Part shown: in pieces, positions 17,934 through 27,948 of the stretch | Layout: the number at the start of each line of letters is the position of its first letter | Numbering within the stretch: position 1 is the first letter of the stretch | Assembly: GCA_947498455.1 (NCBI GenBank) | Contig: CANMKK010000001.1 | Location: 186,001 to 250,000, forward strand | Direction: 5' to 3' | Source: an uncultured Aquimarina sp. | Lineage (GTDB): Bacteria; Bacteroidota; Bacteroidia; Flavobacteriales; Flavobacteriaceae | DNA length: 64,000 nt | The notes under the pieces: generated by a model | The model's database searches: none | The model's input: only the letters and a program-made list of their open reading frames with translations | Told to the model about the DNA's origin: nothing | Program-made: the position numbers and the translations under genes

Positions 17934-20900
17934 CTATGATATTCTATTCAAAACTGTTAATCCATACCCTTGATAACCTACTTCATACGTAGTACTGAAT
18001 ATATTATAAAAATTAATATCCTCTGAGAATACAATAATCCGTTTTATATCCTCATTTATTAATTTCTCTAAAGATTCTGATGGTAATGGTGTAGTTGTAT
18101 GTAACAAAAGTACATCAAATTTTGTGGATGTCAAATCTTCTGTTGTGATGAACTCTATTTTATTACGTATGGCAGTATATGTATTATTTGCTACAGCTAT
18201 TTTAGAAGAATCTAATAATACTCCTTTTAACTTTGCATAGGGTCTTTTAAAACTAAGGTATAACAGAAATTGTCCATAATCACTACCACAATACATCACG
18301 CTATCCTTTGACTCTATAAAGGTGGTAGCTTTATAATATGCCTTTTTGTTACTCTTAAAATCTTTTTGCACCTCACTAAAGCAACTTTTGTATCTATAAT
18401 TATTAAGTAGTGCTTTCTTATAGTAATGAACTCCTTCTAACTGATTTTGAAGCAAACCATACTGTTCTCTAAAATATGTACTTATCTTTTTTGTTCTTTC
18501 GGCATACCCTTTTCCATAGGTGGCGTCTTCTGGTGTAATTCTCGGTAATATTTTTAGTTGTGTTTCACCATCATGTATAATAAAATCTCCTTTTGGAGAA
18601 ATCTGCGCATTTCCATGTATTAACACGGGAAGTATATCCAGATTCAATTCCTGAGCCAAATAGAAAGATCCTTTATGAAATCTACTCATTTTTGCCGTCT
18701 CTGTTCTTGATCCTTCGGGAAATGCTATTAAAGAATATCCTTGTGCTACTTTTTTCCGTAAATGTTCTACACCTCCCTCTATACCGGATGAAACTGGATA
18801 AAACCCTGCCAATTTTGCGGCTCTTCCAAAAACAGGACTATCATACACCCAATCTTTTACAAGATAGATCAATTTAGGGTGCAACATTCCTACCGATAGT
18901 ATATCCAGAAAAGATGAATGATTGGCAATTAGTATACATTGTTTGCTAAAATCTTCTTCTTCTTCATTAAAAACCTTCTTTTTAATAAATGGATTGGAAT
19001 ATAATACAGATGCCATCAATCTAGAGGCAACTTTATGAAAAAAGCCCATTTTTCTTTTAGAGCTCATTGGAAACCACGGAATAATCAAACTACTAATTAC
19101 AGAAACGAGAAATGCACCAATGATAAAATATCCAAAGCTACATAAGGACCATAATGTCTGACGGAACCGCAGGGGCGATAATCCTTTTTTCGTTCGATTC
19201 GTAATAAAAAGCTTAAATAACAATGGTTGAATCGTAAATGCTACAAAAACGGCTGATAATATTCCTATCAGGGATACTATAGAGATAGAACGCAATGCCG
19301 GATGTTTGGCAAAAATCAATACTCCTACTCCCAAAATTGTGGTAATTACGGATAACAGTATGGAAGTCTTATAGGTAAATAACTCTTTGGTATTATAGGT
19401 GTGTTCTTTTATAAGACCGTTGGTAATGAAAATGCTATAATCTACTCCTAGCCCAAAAATAAAGGTAGAGATGATCACATTAAATATATTAAAATCGATT
19501 CCGCATACCTTCATTACTCCCAATGTTATCACCCAAGTCATTGCTATCGGAAGTGCAGTTAATACGACCAGCATTGGATCTCTATAGAAAATGAGCAATA
19601 GAAGTACAACGGCTATCAGTGAATATCCTATTAGCGAATTAAAATCATTCTTTAGATTCCCTAATAAATCTTCATTTAACTGCTTTCTATCAATGATTAC
19701 GGTATTTGGTATTTTGCTTAATGATTGATTAATTTTATCTACATTTTCGTGATTCACTTTTATTGCAGAGACTACTGTAGCAAAATCTTGTTTTTTGGTT
19801 ACAAATTCTTCTAAGTACAATTCTTTGATATCCTTATATTGGCTATAACTTATCAATTTAGCTTCCGTATTCAACCTCTTATAAAAGGGAGTAAATGTTT
19901 CTGGTTTAAAACCAATATCACTTCCCTTTTCTTTTAATAGTTTGATAATGGAATCTTTTCTCTGGGTAGTCCAAAACTCATTCCAGAGTTGGATTTTTTC
20001 TTTTTGGGCTTCTTGAGACAATACCACTCCTCCGATAGAGCTAAAGTTAATCAGTTCTCCATTTGTTTTCTTTTGACCTAACTCCTTATATAGTTTATTA
20101 TTGGTATGTAATGCCTGATTCAGATTTTTTCCATAGGACACTAAGTAAATTGATTTTGCTTTATTATTATTTATCCTATCCAGATCTGCTTCTGCCGCAA
20201 GTAGTTCTTCTGGTTGATAATTCATAGTATTTAGATCTGTTGTAAATCCTACTTTATGAAATAGGAACAATCCTATAATAAAAACAAGTACTACAATAGA
20301 GATCAACACTTTATTCTTATGAAATTCTATCTGTGAAATCTTATCAATTAGTGTTTTACTTGGTGCAGATTTCTTTTCAGAAAATCGATATACCTGCGGT
20401 ATAAAGATCAGTGCAAATATGGAGGCTCCTACCACACTTATTGCTGCAAAAATTCCTAAGTCATTTAAAGCTTCTGATTTTACAAACACCAAGCATAGAA
20501 ATGCCACAGCGGTTGTTAAACTACTCATTAGTACAGGCATTGCTACATCTTTATACAATTCATTCACATCATTGTTATTTCTAAAATGCGTAAGAATATG
20601 TAACGAATAGTCCAATGTAATTCCGAGTAGTACCGATCCTATTCCTAATGATATTGCAGAAATATTTCCTTTTATCAGGTATAGAAATGCAATAGCAACT
20701 ATAGCTCCAAAAACTGTCGGTGTAAAAATAATCAACGGAACAATTAACTTACGATAGAAAAATACCAAAATCAAAAGTAGTATACTCATCGCAATACTAA
20801 CGGTGATCTGAATATCACTTTTTATCTGCTTGGCATTCGCTACTGCATATAGTGTCGATCCGAATAAAGTAGCGCTCGTTTCTTTATTATAATTGGCGTT

Positions 20901-21614
20901 AAGATCTTTTGTTATACTTTTTAGACCTTCAACAAAAATAGTATTCTCACCAGTTTCATTGGTAGTTAATTTTGGTGTAAGAAACAGTAGTAAGTTTTTT
21001 CTGTCTTTAGTTATTAAAAAACCATTATACAATTCGTAATTATCTCCTAATTGAAGTTGAGCAAGTTTTTGCAATCCTATTGGGGTTATCGCCATCGGGT
21101 CTTTTACAATAAACTTTTTGGTCACTAAACCTGTGGGAGAAATTAAGTTCTTGTAATTTCTATGTATTAATTGGGTAATAGAATCAGGGTTGATTTTTTT
21201 TTCTATCTCCTCATAATCTGATGCTGTAAGGAAAAAAGGAAGGTGATCGTATACAAAATCATATAACTCCATGATTGTATTATCAGCAACCTGTCCTTGC
21301 ACTTTTTTTATATAATCAGGAAGTTCATTCTCTAAAGCCTGTACATATTCTTTAGCGTATGCCGTTAGGCTTTCTGGATCTCCTTTTTCATTAGAGATAT
21401 TTACCACAATTTTATCCGAAAAAGAAACAGACTTTAATACCTTTTGGGTAATCTCAGATTTAGAATTACTAGGGATTAAACGGGTTATATCTTCCTCAAA
21501 ACCAATATTACTAGCGATAAATAAAAAGAGTGCAACAATACCTATTATCAAAGGCCAAGCAGTCAATTTATTCTGCCTTATATAGGTATATAGTAAAAGG
21601 AAAATACGATGCAT
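17934..21614 (-). CDS. Trifunctional MMPL transporter / lysophospholipid acyltransferase / methyltransferase-like protein
   Basis: The 1226-residue fusion has three parts. Residues ~1-850 form an RND/MMPL exporter with two blocks of membrane segments (for example GLGVDYSIFITNGL) and two large periplasmic loops. Residues ~870-1075 are a PlsC-like acyltransferase with NHSSFLD (HX4D, near 895) and FPEGSRTE. The C-terminal ~150 residues look like a degenerate class I methyltransferase fold (MYCGSDYGQFLLYL). This architecture is known from aryl-polyene and flexirubin clusters. It probably moves a pigment or lipid-linked precursor outward while the acyltransferase works on the inner leaflet (inference). 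Confidence 0.88.
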   Translation of the reverse strand: MHRIFLLLYTYIRQNKLTAWPLIIGIVALFLFIASNIGFEEDITRLIPSNSKSEITQKVLKSVSFSDKIVVNISNEKGDPESLTAYAKEYVQALENELPDYIKKVQGQVADNTIMELYDFVYDHLPFFLTASDYEEIEKKINPDSITQLIHRNYKNLISPTGLVTKKFIVKDPMAITPIGLQKLAQLQLGDNYELYNGFLITKDRKNLLLFLTPKLTTNETGENTIFVEGLKSITKDLNANYNKETSATLFGSTLYAVANAKQIKSDIQITVSIAMSILLLILVFFYRKLIVPLIIFTPTVFGAIVAIAFLYLIKGNISAISLGIGSVLLGITLDYSLHILTHFRNNNDVNELYKDVAMPVLMSSLTTAVAFLCLVFVKSEALNDLGIFAAISVVGASIFALIFIPQVYRFSEKKSAPSKTLIDKISQIEFHKNKVLISIVVLVFIIGLFLFHKVGFTTDLNTMNYQPEELLAAEADLDRINNNKAKSIYLVSYGKNLNQALHTNNKLYKELGQKKTNGELINFSSIGGVVLSQEAQKEKIQLWNEFWTTQRKDSIIKLLKEKGSDIGFKPETFTPFYKRLNTEAKLISYSQYKDIKELYLEEFVTKKQDFATVVSAIKVNHENVDKINQSLSKIPNTVIIDRKQLNEDLLGNLKNDFNSLIGYSLIAVVLLLLIFYRDPMLVVLTALPIAMTWVITLGVMKVCGIDFNIFNVIISTFIFGLGVDYSIFITNGLIKEHTYNTKELFTYKTSILLSVITTILGVGVLIFAKHPALRSISIVSLIGILSAVFVAFTIQPLLFKLFITNRTKKGLSPLRFRQTLWSLCSFGYFIIGAFLVSVISSLIIPWFPMSSKRKMGFFHKVASRLMASVLYSNPFIKKKVFNEEEEDFSKQCILIANHSSFLDILSVGMLHPKLIYLVKDWVYDSPVFGRAAKLAGFYPVSSGIEGGVEHLRKKVAQGYSLIAFPEGSRTETAKMSRFHKGSFYLAQELNLDILPVLIHGNAQISPKGDFIIHDGETQLKILPRITPEDATYGKGYAERTKKISTYFREQYGLLQNQLEGVHYYKKALLNNYRYKSCFSEVQKDFKSNKKAYYKATTFIESKDSVMYCGSDYGQFLLYLSFKRPYAKLKGVLLDSSKIAVANNTYTAIRNKIEFITTEDLTSTKFDVLLLHTTTPLPSESLEKLINEDIKRIIVFSEDINFYNIFSTTYEVGYQGYGLTVLNRIS

Positions 21615-21621
21615 CTAAGCG

Positions 21622-22815
21622 TTACTTTTGGGTTCTACGAAGGCTAAAATACGAATACGCAATGACTCCTGAAATCAATGATACTATTATTGCCAAAGCA
21701 AAACTACCAATAACATATTGTCCTAAGCTTTTAAAGACATCCGTTCCTGATTTTATTTCTTCTATATTTAACGTAGCATCTATTTCTTTACCCATCAACA
21801 CTGCTCCTATTTGATAACTCGCATAGATTATAAAAGGGATTAATGGAGGAATACTAACATTGGAAAAAAGAAAAGCAATCGCCTTATTTAATTTAAAAAC
21901 TGCAGCCAATGTAATAACCAAAATCGTATGAAAACCCCAGAGCGGCGATATACCAATAAAAAGTCCCAACATTATGGCACTTGCCTTTTTTATTGGAGGT
22001 TCGTTACTTTTTACTATATTTTCTTTCCAAAATTTCTTGATCCCCTTTTTTTTTATATTATTTATCAATCGCTTGGGTAGATAATATATTAATGTTAGCA
22101 TCACTAACCAGGTATTCAAAATACTTATCCGAGTAAAATCTCTAAAAGGTCTAAAATGTGTTACTCGTTCTGTCTCATCATACAGTACTTGTATCGGAAT
22201 ATTTCTTACTTCTACATTCCTCCAAGCTAATTTTACAATTACCTCTATTTCTAATTCGAATTTGGTGGTAAAGAGTTTCAGTTTGTTAATCTCATTTATA
22301 GGATATAATCGATATCCTGATTGTGTATCCTGAAGCTTAATTCCTGTTTCTACATAATACCAAAAATTAGAAAATTTATTTCCAAAACTACTTTTACCAG
22401 GGACGGATGGATCATCCATGTTTCTGGAGCCTATTAATAATAGAGGAATAGTAGTATCCTGTTTCTCTAACTCATCCAAAAAAACAGGCAAATCATTCGG
22501 AAAGTGCTGTCCATCACTATCAATGGTAATCATATAATCATACCCCATACGATGTGCCTCCTTAAATCCTTCTCTTAATGCTACACCTTTCCCTCTGTTT
22601 TCGGGAAATGTGATTATATGTAGTACATCTTTATATGGTGCTAAAATAGCAGCTGTATCATCTGTAGCTCCGTCATTAACTATAATGATCTGATCGGTAT
22701 AGACTAAAACACCATTAACAAGTGCTTCTAGTGTTTTTTGATTATTATAGGTAGGTATAAAAACACAACAATTATATGTTTTAAAACGATCATCTTTTAT
22801 TGTAGTCTTCGTCAC
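21622..22815 (-). CDS. Glycosyltransferase family 2 fused to a DUF2062 membrane domain
   Basis: The 397-residue protein has a GT-A fold N-terminal domain with PTYNNQKTLEAL, IIIVNDGATDDTAA and the metal-binding TIDSDGQH. Dolichyl-phosphate-mannose-synthase-like DTQSGYRLYP follows. From about residue 270 there is a DUF2062-type region with several membrane helices (LFIGISPLWGFHTILVI). Pigment clusters of this type commonly carry such a protein; it may glycosylate a lipid or the pigment at the membrane. Seven bp separate it from the MMPL gene, and it is the first gene of this sub-operon. Confidence 0.87.
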   Translation of the reverse strand: MTKTTIKDDRFKTYNCCVFIPTYNNQKTLEALVNGVLVYTDQIIIVNDGATDDTAAILAPYKDVLHIITFPENRGKGVALREGFKEAHRMGYDYMITIDSDGQHFPNDLPVFLDELEKQDTTIPLLLIGSRNMDDPSVPGKSSFGNKFSNFWYYVETGIKLQDTQSGYRLYPINEINKLKLFTTKFELEIEVIVKLAWRNVEVRNIPIQVLYDETERVTHFRPFRDFTRISILNTWLVMLTLIYYLPKRLINNIKKKGIKKFWKENIVKSNEPPIKKASAIMLGLFIGISPLWGFHTILVITLAAVFKLNKAIAFLFSNVSIPPLIPFIIYASYQIGAVLMGKEIDATLNIEEIKSGTDVFKSLGQYVIGSFALAIIVSLISGVIAYSYFSLRRTQK

Positions 22816-23172
22816 AGGGGCTCATTTTTCCGTTGTAAAAATAATATAATCCCCGTTATGCACTAAAATAAGTTTATTGATTTTTATACATTTTACATCT
22901 CTAGCATTCATAACTTTTGAATCAAGATCGGTTCGCTGCTAGAATCAAGAATCAATACTAATTGATTATCAATGAATTAAATTTTTAATTTATAAAACAT
23001 ATTGAATTATATTTTGAAATGTTTTAAAAGACAAATTCTCAAAAATCACACTTTACAAATTCTTAATAAAATAGCAATCAATGTATTGGGTTTAACAAAA
23101 GTTATCTTTTTGAAGATTTTCGGATGATTGTGATTTTACATTTAAAATGAAAAAATAATTCTTTCCAATCAA
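22816..23172. other. Gene-free intergenic stretch with one dispersed repeat copy
   Basis: AT-rich. At 22901-22950 it contains a diverged copy of the dispersed element also found at 9641, 9961, 10280 and 52063 (TTTTGAATCAAGATCGNTTCGCTGCTAGA core). No other structure or gene was recognised. Confidence 0.55.
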
Positions 23173-23598
23173 TTATCTTTTCCTAGTAATCTTTGTAGTA
23201 AAGGTAGTTACTACAATATCCTTATTTTGATCATTTAGTTTATAAAATATTTTTAGGCTATCTTTTTCATTTAATTGTTTTTGATAAACCTTCTTTGGTA
23301 TAATTATAAGATCATAAATACCTTTTCCTTGTGCTTTCTTTTTATTAGTTCCGGTAATATGATCTTTCAAATAGTATTCACAATTATCACTGGTAACTCC
23401 TGATTGTGATAAATCAAACCTATCAATTTCGATACTATGATCTTTCTCTAATTTTATTTGAATTACATACTGTATATAAGGGCTTTTGGTCTTTACTCCT
23501 GGTATAATGATTTCTTTTACTGAAGAAACAAGTATTATATCACTTTTGCAAGAACTGAAAACCAACAATATCCATAAAAAACATATCTTATATCTCAT
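23173..23598 (-). CDS. Small lipoprotein of unknown function
   Basis: The 141-residue protein has a lipoprotein signal (LVFSSC, Cys17) and a mature part of beta-rich, polar sequence with no recognisable motif. It lies between the T9SS BNR-repeat gene and the glycosyltransferase gene, in a stretch that is not part of a tight operon. The function is unknown. Confidence 0.65.
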   Translation of the reverse strand: MRYKICFLWILLVFSSCKSDIILVSSVKEIIIPGVKTKSPYIQYVIQIKLEKDHSIEIDRFDLSQSGVTSDNCEYYLKDHITGTNKKKAQGKGIYDLIIIPKKVYQKQLNEKDSLKIFYKLNDQNKDIVVTTFTTKITRKR

Positions 23599-23610
23599 AT
23601 TTTACTATTA

Positions 23611-23680
23611 AACCTGGATTATACATTAGAAAATTTATTACACCTTGAAAATCATAAAGTTCCAATATATAATCCGGGTT
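23611..23680 (-). terminator. Long imperfect hairpin after the T9SS BNR-repeat gene
   Basis: AACCTGGATTATA (23611-23623) pairs with TATAATCCGGGTT (23668-23680) with one wobble, across a 44-base loop. It resembles the stem at 5923-5957, and lies downstream of the gene ending at 23755 on the - strand. The T tract is weak, so this is a tentative call. Confidence 0.35.
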
Positions 23681-23754
23681 AAAGTTTATTTTATACCATT
23701 TACATTTTGAAGTTGCTGTAAAAGAAAATCAAAATACAATTGGTATTATAATTA

Positions 23755-26244
23755 TTAGTCAATAACTATCAATTTCTCTGTTTTCTGTCTAGATCCATTT
23801 GTAACGTTGACTAAATATATTCCAGAACTATACTTAGACAAATCTATATCCATCGTTGTCTTTTCTGTAGTAAAACTCTTAACAACTCCTCCTATGATAT
23901 TATATATAGTAACCTTAGAGCTTCCTTCTATATCTTTAAGTTTCAATACAAATTGCCCTTTGGACGGGTTAGGATACAAGGAAAGTGTACCTTTTTCAAA
24001 TTCTGAAATTCCCAAATTAGTTGCTTCAATAGAGATTTCCCATATTCCTCTTCCATAGGTTGCAGCACGTAATGTTTCGGTTGCATAATGTATTTCGAGA
24101 TCATTAACAATTACATTTGGCAATCCTGCTCCCAAAACCTGCCAGTCCGAGCTTTCATCATTTCTATGAAAAACCCCCACATCTGTACCCAAAAACAAAT
24201 CTCCATTTCCTCCAGTACGATATATTATCTTATTTGCCGGAAGGTTAGGTAAGGTACCTGAAATATTAGTCCAATTCGCTCCGGAATCAGTAGACTTAAA
24301 TACTTTATTCCCTGAATTATACCTTCCATAACAAATATATACTTCTTCTGGGGTTGTAGCATTTACCGCAATGCTTGTTATAAAGCCACTAATAGGCAAT
24401 GTGAGTGTTGACCATGTCAGTCCTCCATTACCTGTATAAAACACAGCATCACCATTACTTATATATATTACTTGATCATTCGATGGAGCAATTGTAATTA
24501 CTGTTATATTATTACCTGTTGGTGAATTTAAAGAAGTCCAAGTATCTCCCCTATTTTCGGATTTATAAATATTATCAAAACCACCATAAATGATATCCGG
24601 GTTTGTGGGGTTTATCTCTAACGGCCAAACAAAACCTGCACCATCTGGGGTAGTAAGATAATCTGGATTAGTGGCCCAACCATCGGTTGTTCTTTGCACG
24701 GAACCAAATTGGCTACAACTCCAAGCTATATCAGAATCATTATAATTCCACAATGCTTCTACACCGTCACTTCCATAATGTCTATTATTCCAATTAGTTC
24801 CATCATAATGAGTTATATCATTATCCTGAGCTCCCGCAAGAATATAACTAGCATTTTGGGGTGTTCCTGCCAATTTATAATATTGTGTGATTGCCAATCC
24901 TGATGATAAATCGACCCAAGCATCATCTTTGGTTATATCTCCTTTAAACAATCCACCATCATTTGCCGAAAAAAGTTCTGTATTACTTCCTGGTAAAAAC
25001 TCTAAATCATGATGATCAGAGTGTACATAAAAATATGGATTCCCTGGAGTCCAATATCCATCCATATATTTTTCCCAAGTAAAACCACTATTCGTACTTC
25101 TAAGACCATCAACACCTCCTATAATAATTAAACTCCCATTATTCGGTGCTACTGCAATAGTTTGATTGTAACCTCCCTGACTATCATAATCAGATGGCGT
25201 AGGTAACTCACTCCAAGAACCACCACCATTTGAGGATGTAAACACTTTACTATTATTAATACCATATATTAATTCTGGATTTGCAGGAGTTGTAGCAATA
25301 TCAAATCTTCTATTTTCTACTAATCCTGAAGATGATTCTGTCCAATTTTCTCCATTATCTGAAGAAATATAAAATTTAGTACTTCCTGAAGTAGTTGCAA
25401 ACAAAGTAGTGGTACTTCCTTGTTTATACATAATATCATTAAAACCCGAGTTAATGGATTTAAGCGACCAGGTAGTTCCTCCATTAGTTGACTTATAAAT
25501 TCCTGTACTTGTAGTAGCAAATACAGTGCTAGTATTCGTTGGGTCTATCAGTAAATGTCCTATCTTTCTATAATTAATTACATCATAATTAAGCCCTGTT
25601 ACTTGCCATGATTCTCCATGATCTGTAGATTTTAATACACCTAAAGAATTGTTATCCCATCCATCAAAGTCTCCTGTTGCCATATACATAATATCTGGGT
25701 CTGTAGGATCAAAAACAATATCTGCAACTCCCAAATTAGGAATCTGGTCTCCTTTTGGTACCCAAGTAGTACCTCCATCATCGGATCTCCAAATTCCACC
25801 TCCTGGTGAACCTACCCATATCTCATTAGCATTTAATGGATTAAAAGTTACGACATTTAAACGCCCCATTCCTGCATAAAAACCAACAGTAGATTCTGGT
25901 ATCACAGTTGGACCAAATATTGTCCAATCTTCTGCTAAAGCATTTTTTTTATTTTGATATGTTTTCGTATGATTATTCCACTCATTATATATATCCATTG
26001 GGTTTGGAAAAGTTCCATCTTCATTAACACGGCTTTTCCAATAATATTCCCATCGGCTAAATTGTTTTATTATTTTTTTATCAGCTCTTTTAGTGCTAGA
26101 GCGAATTGCAGAAAGTTGCTTTTTTTGACTCTCTACAATATCAAAATAATTACTACCTTCTTCTGCTGCTTTATATCTCCAATCCTGCGCACTTAAGGTA
26201 GATGCCAATAAACCGCAAATAACTAATAATTTTGTTTTTTTCAT
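23755..26244 (-). CDS. Secreted BNR/sortilin-type beta-propeller protein with a T9SS sorting domain
   Basis: The 829-residue protein has a Sec signal peptide (residues 1-20, ending STLSAQ). A long series of BNR/VPS10-like repeats follows (for example SDDGGTTW, STDHGESW, SSDNGENW, STDSGANW), typical of beta-propellers. The C-terminus is a type A T9SS sorting domain (LYPNPSKGQFVLKL...GIYLVNV), so it should be exported and attached or released at the surface. Some relatives are glycosidases or proteases, but no catalytic motif was seen. It separates the glycosyltransferase part from the main pigment operon and appears unrelated to pigment synthesis. Confidence 0.88.
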   Translation of the reverse strand: MKKTKLLVICGLLASTLSAQDWRYKAAEEGSNYFDIVESQKKQLSAIRSSTKRADKKIIKQFSRWEYYWKSRVNEDGTFPNPMDIYNEWNNHTKTYQNKKNALAEDWTIFGPTVIPESTVGFYAGMGRLNVVTFNPLNANEIWVGSPGGGIWRSDDGGTTWVPKGDQIPNLGVADIVFDPTDPDIMYMATGDFDGWDNNSLGVLKSTDHGESWQVTGLNYDVINYRKIGHLLIDPTNTSTVFATTSTGIYKSTNGGTTWSLKSINSGFNDIMYKQGSTTTLFATTSGSTKFYISSDNGENWTESSSGLVENRRFDIATTPANPELIYGINNSKVFTSSNGGGSWSELPTPSDYDSQGGYNQTIAVAPNNGSLIIIGGVDGLRSTNSGFTWEKYMDGYWTPGNPYFYVHSDHHDLEFLPGSNTELFSANDGGLFKGDITKDDAWVDLSSGLAITQYYKLAGTPQNASYILAGAQDNDITHYDGTNWNNRHYGSDGVEALWNYNDSDIAWSCSQFGSVQRTTDGWATNPDYLTTPDGAGFVWPLEINPTNPDIIYGGFDNIYKSENRGDTWTSLNSPTGNNITVITIAPSNDQVIYISNGDAVFYTGNGGLTWSTLTLPISGFITSIAVNATTPEEVYICYGRYNSGNKVFKSTDSGANWTNISGTLPNLPANKIIYRTGGNGDLFLGTDVGVFHRNDESSDWQVLGAGLPNVIVNDLEIHYATETLRAATYGRGIWEISIEATNLGISEFEKGTLSLYPNPSKGQFVLKLKDIEGSSKVTIYNIIGGVVKSFTTEKTTMDIDLSKYSSGIYLVNVTNGSRQKTEKLIVID

Positions 26245-26476
26245 GTTGGGTTATTTTTTTATAAGTAGTCCTTGATATAATAAACAGCTAACTCTTTGAT
26301 AACCCTAATTATTACTTTCTAATAATTAAAAAAATCACAAAAATTTATCTTTGTAAAAAATATATTATAGAACGACAAATTACTGTTTTTTTGCACTTCA
26401 TCCTTTTTAACTGTTTATTATACTAAGATAATAAAAATAGTGTGCTTTAAGAGTTTTTGTCTGTTAGATAAAAAAG

Positions 26477-26947
26477 CTATTTTTTAAATGCTTTAGACTG
26501 CGATACAAACCCTTTAATGAATTCTCTTAAATGCGATGATGGTATTTCATCTATGTTTTTAGTAATGTAAGCTTTATCTTCGTCAATATTTTTAAAATAT
26601 CTGGTAATTTTAGGCGCATTAACTTGAACACTTAAACGAATCATTCTTAATTCTATATTATTCATATCTTTCGCTATTGCCATATCTATTAACTTCTTAC
26701 CTTGTTTAAAAAAAGATATTTTATCCCCTCTCTTTTTTGCGAATGAAGCTTTTAGAGTTAACGCACATCCGTAGTATGCAGATAATATATTGTTATTTTC
26801 ATGATCCATTTTCAATACTAACTGGTAGAATTTTTCTGCATTTCCTTCTGACTCTTTCGCATATCTGTATTGATTACGAACTTCTTTTATATCAGTAGCA
26901 TATGTTGTAAAAGAAAATAAACCTATTAATAATAAGAAAAATCTCAT
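26477..26947 (-). CDS. Small secreted helical protein at the end of the pigment operon
   Basis: I chose the ATG at 26947 because it begins a good signal peptide (MRFFLLLIGLFSFTTYA) and avoids overlap with the gene upstream; a longer reading would start at 26974. The mature ~140 residues are helical (NAEKFYQLVLKMDHENNNIL), TPR-like in character. The gene follows the hotdog-protein gene by 13 bp, the last of the run from FabG. It may be a periplasmic helper for the lipoprotein/LolA-like proteins; this is inference. Confidence 0.7.
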   Translation of the reverse strand: MRFFLLLIGLFSFTTYATDIKEVRNQYRYAKESEGNAEKFYQLVLKMDHENNNILSAYYGCALTLKASFAKKRGDKISFFKQGKKLIDMAIAKDMNNIELRMIRLSVQVNAPKITRYFKNIDEDKAYITKNIDEIPSSHLREFIKGFVSQSKAFKK

Positions 26948-26960
26948 GAACTTGTAATTT

Positions 26961-27326
26961 TTATAGTTTGACAAATGTAACTACTACCTTTAGTGCTACT
27001 GTATCTCCATATGTAAAAGTATTCTTTACCTTAATTTCATCCTGAGTATCTGTAAAATCATTGATAATAATCAAATCTGGTGTTTCATCTGGATTGATTA
27101 CCGCCATAAATTTTACATTAGAAACCTTTTTCATGAATAAAGAACAACCAGCTCTTTTTTCCGTAAGCTCTTTTATTATTTGTAACATACACACTCCCGG
27201 AGTTACCGGATTATTAGGGAAATGACCTTTAAACACTTCACTATCTGCATTTAAGGTTATAGATGTAGTTTGTACACCATCCCTTACAGTGTCTTCATTA
27301 ATCTTATATAAATCAGCTATTAGCAT
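26961..27326 (-). CDS. FabZ/FabA-like hotdog 3-hydroxyacyl-ACP dehydratase
   Basis: The 121-residue hotdog protein keeps the FabZ signature GHFPNNPVTPGVCMLQIIKE near residues 33-52, including the His of GHFP and an acidic residue in the following helix. It probably dehydrates the 3-hydroxyacyl-ACP made by the FabG-like reductase during polyene elongation. The gene is separated from the lipoprotein gene by 1 bp. It differs from the second hotdog protein (37687-38145), which lacks the GHFP histidine, so this is the better candidate for true dehydratase activity. Confidence 0.8.
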   Translation of the reverse strand: MLIADLYKINEDTVRDGVQTTSITLNADSEVFKGHFPNNPVTPGVCMLQIIKELTEKRAGCSLFMKKVSNVKFMAVINPDETPDLIIINDFTDTQDEIKVKNTFTYGDTVALKVVVTFVKL

Positions 27327-27327
27327 C

Positions 27328-27948
27328 TTATTCTTTTAATAAATTCAACTCAATATGTAACTTAATATCTTTATGATCGATATTAATTTGTTTTGCAACT
27401 TTATTTTCTGAAATTTTAGAAAAATGAATTTCGAATTTCTCTTTAACCTTCTTAGTATGAACTATTTTTTTTAGTTCTTGATCTTCCTGACTGTAAAAGT
27501 AATAATTGCTTCTATTGTTTATGGTTCCTTTTAGAATATTAAAAACATCATGACTATAACTTTCTACAACAGTTGTGTTTTCTTTTACTAATATCGAAAA
27601 ATCACGTAATAAGATATTTAAAATAATTTTTCTATCTAACTCTTTAACAATGGTATGAATTTTATAGGTATCGTTTTTAAAAGCTATGTCAAAAAAAGTA
27701 CTACCAAATTGAGACGTAAAGACCATTCTGTGTTCATTTTCTTCTAACTTTTTTACAATCAGTATCCCACTAAACTCATTATTATAAACCTTAATATTTG
27801 CAGTATATACATAATCTTTAATCTTATCAGCAAAATATGGATTATGTATCGTATTTGTTATTGTATCTGATTTTACATAGTCCTTTACTGTAGTAACTTT
27901 ACAGCTTATTATTAAGAAAAATATCGTGCTAATGAGTAAATACCGCAT
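27328..27948 (-). CDS. Lipoprotein of the polyene cluster
   Basis: The 206-residue protein has a lipoprotein signal (FLIISC, Cys16) and a beta-rich mature part. Its gene overlaps the LolA-like gene by 20 bp and is followed after 1 bp by the hotdog gene. Position and type suggest a partner of the LolA-like carrier, analogous to lipoproteins found beside LolA homologues in aryl-polyene clusters (LolB-like role is inference). I recognise no motif. Confidence 0.72.
   Translation of the reverse strand: MRYLLISTIFFLIISCKVTTVKDYVKSDTITNTIHNPYFADKIKDYVYTANIKVYNNEFSGILIVKKLEENEHRMVFTSQFGSTFFDIAFKNDTYKIHTIVKELDRKIILNILLRDFSILVKENTTVVESYSHDVFNILKGTINNRSNYYFYSQEDQELKKIVHTKKVKEKFEIHFSKISENKVAKQINIDHKDIKLHIELNLLKE

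Noticed and set aside
23755..26244. Including the BNR-repeat protein in the pigment pathway
   Set aside because: It has a secretion signal and T9SS domain only, no biosynthetic motif, and a separate hairpin; position alone is not enough.
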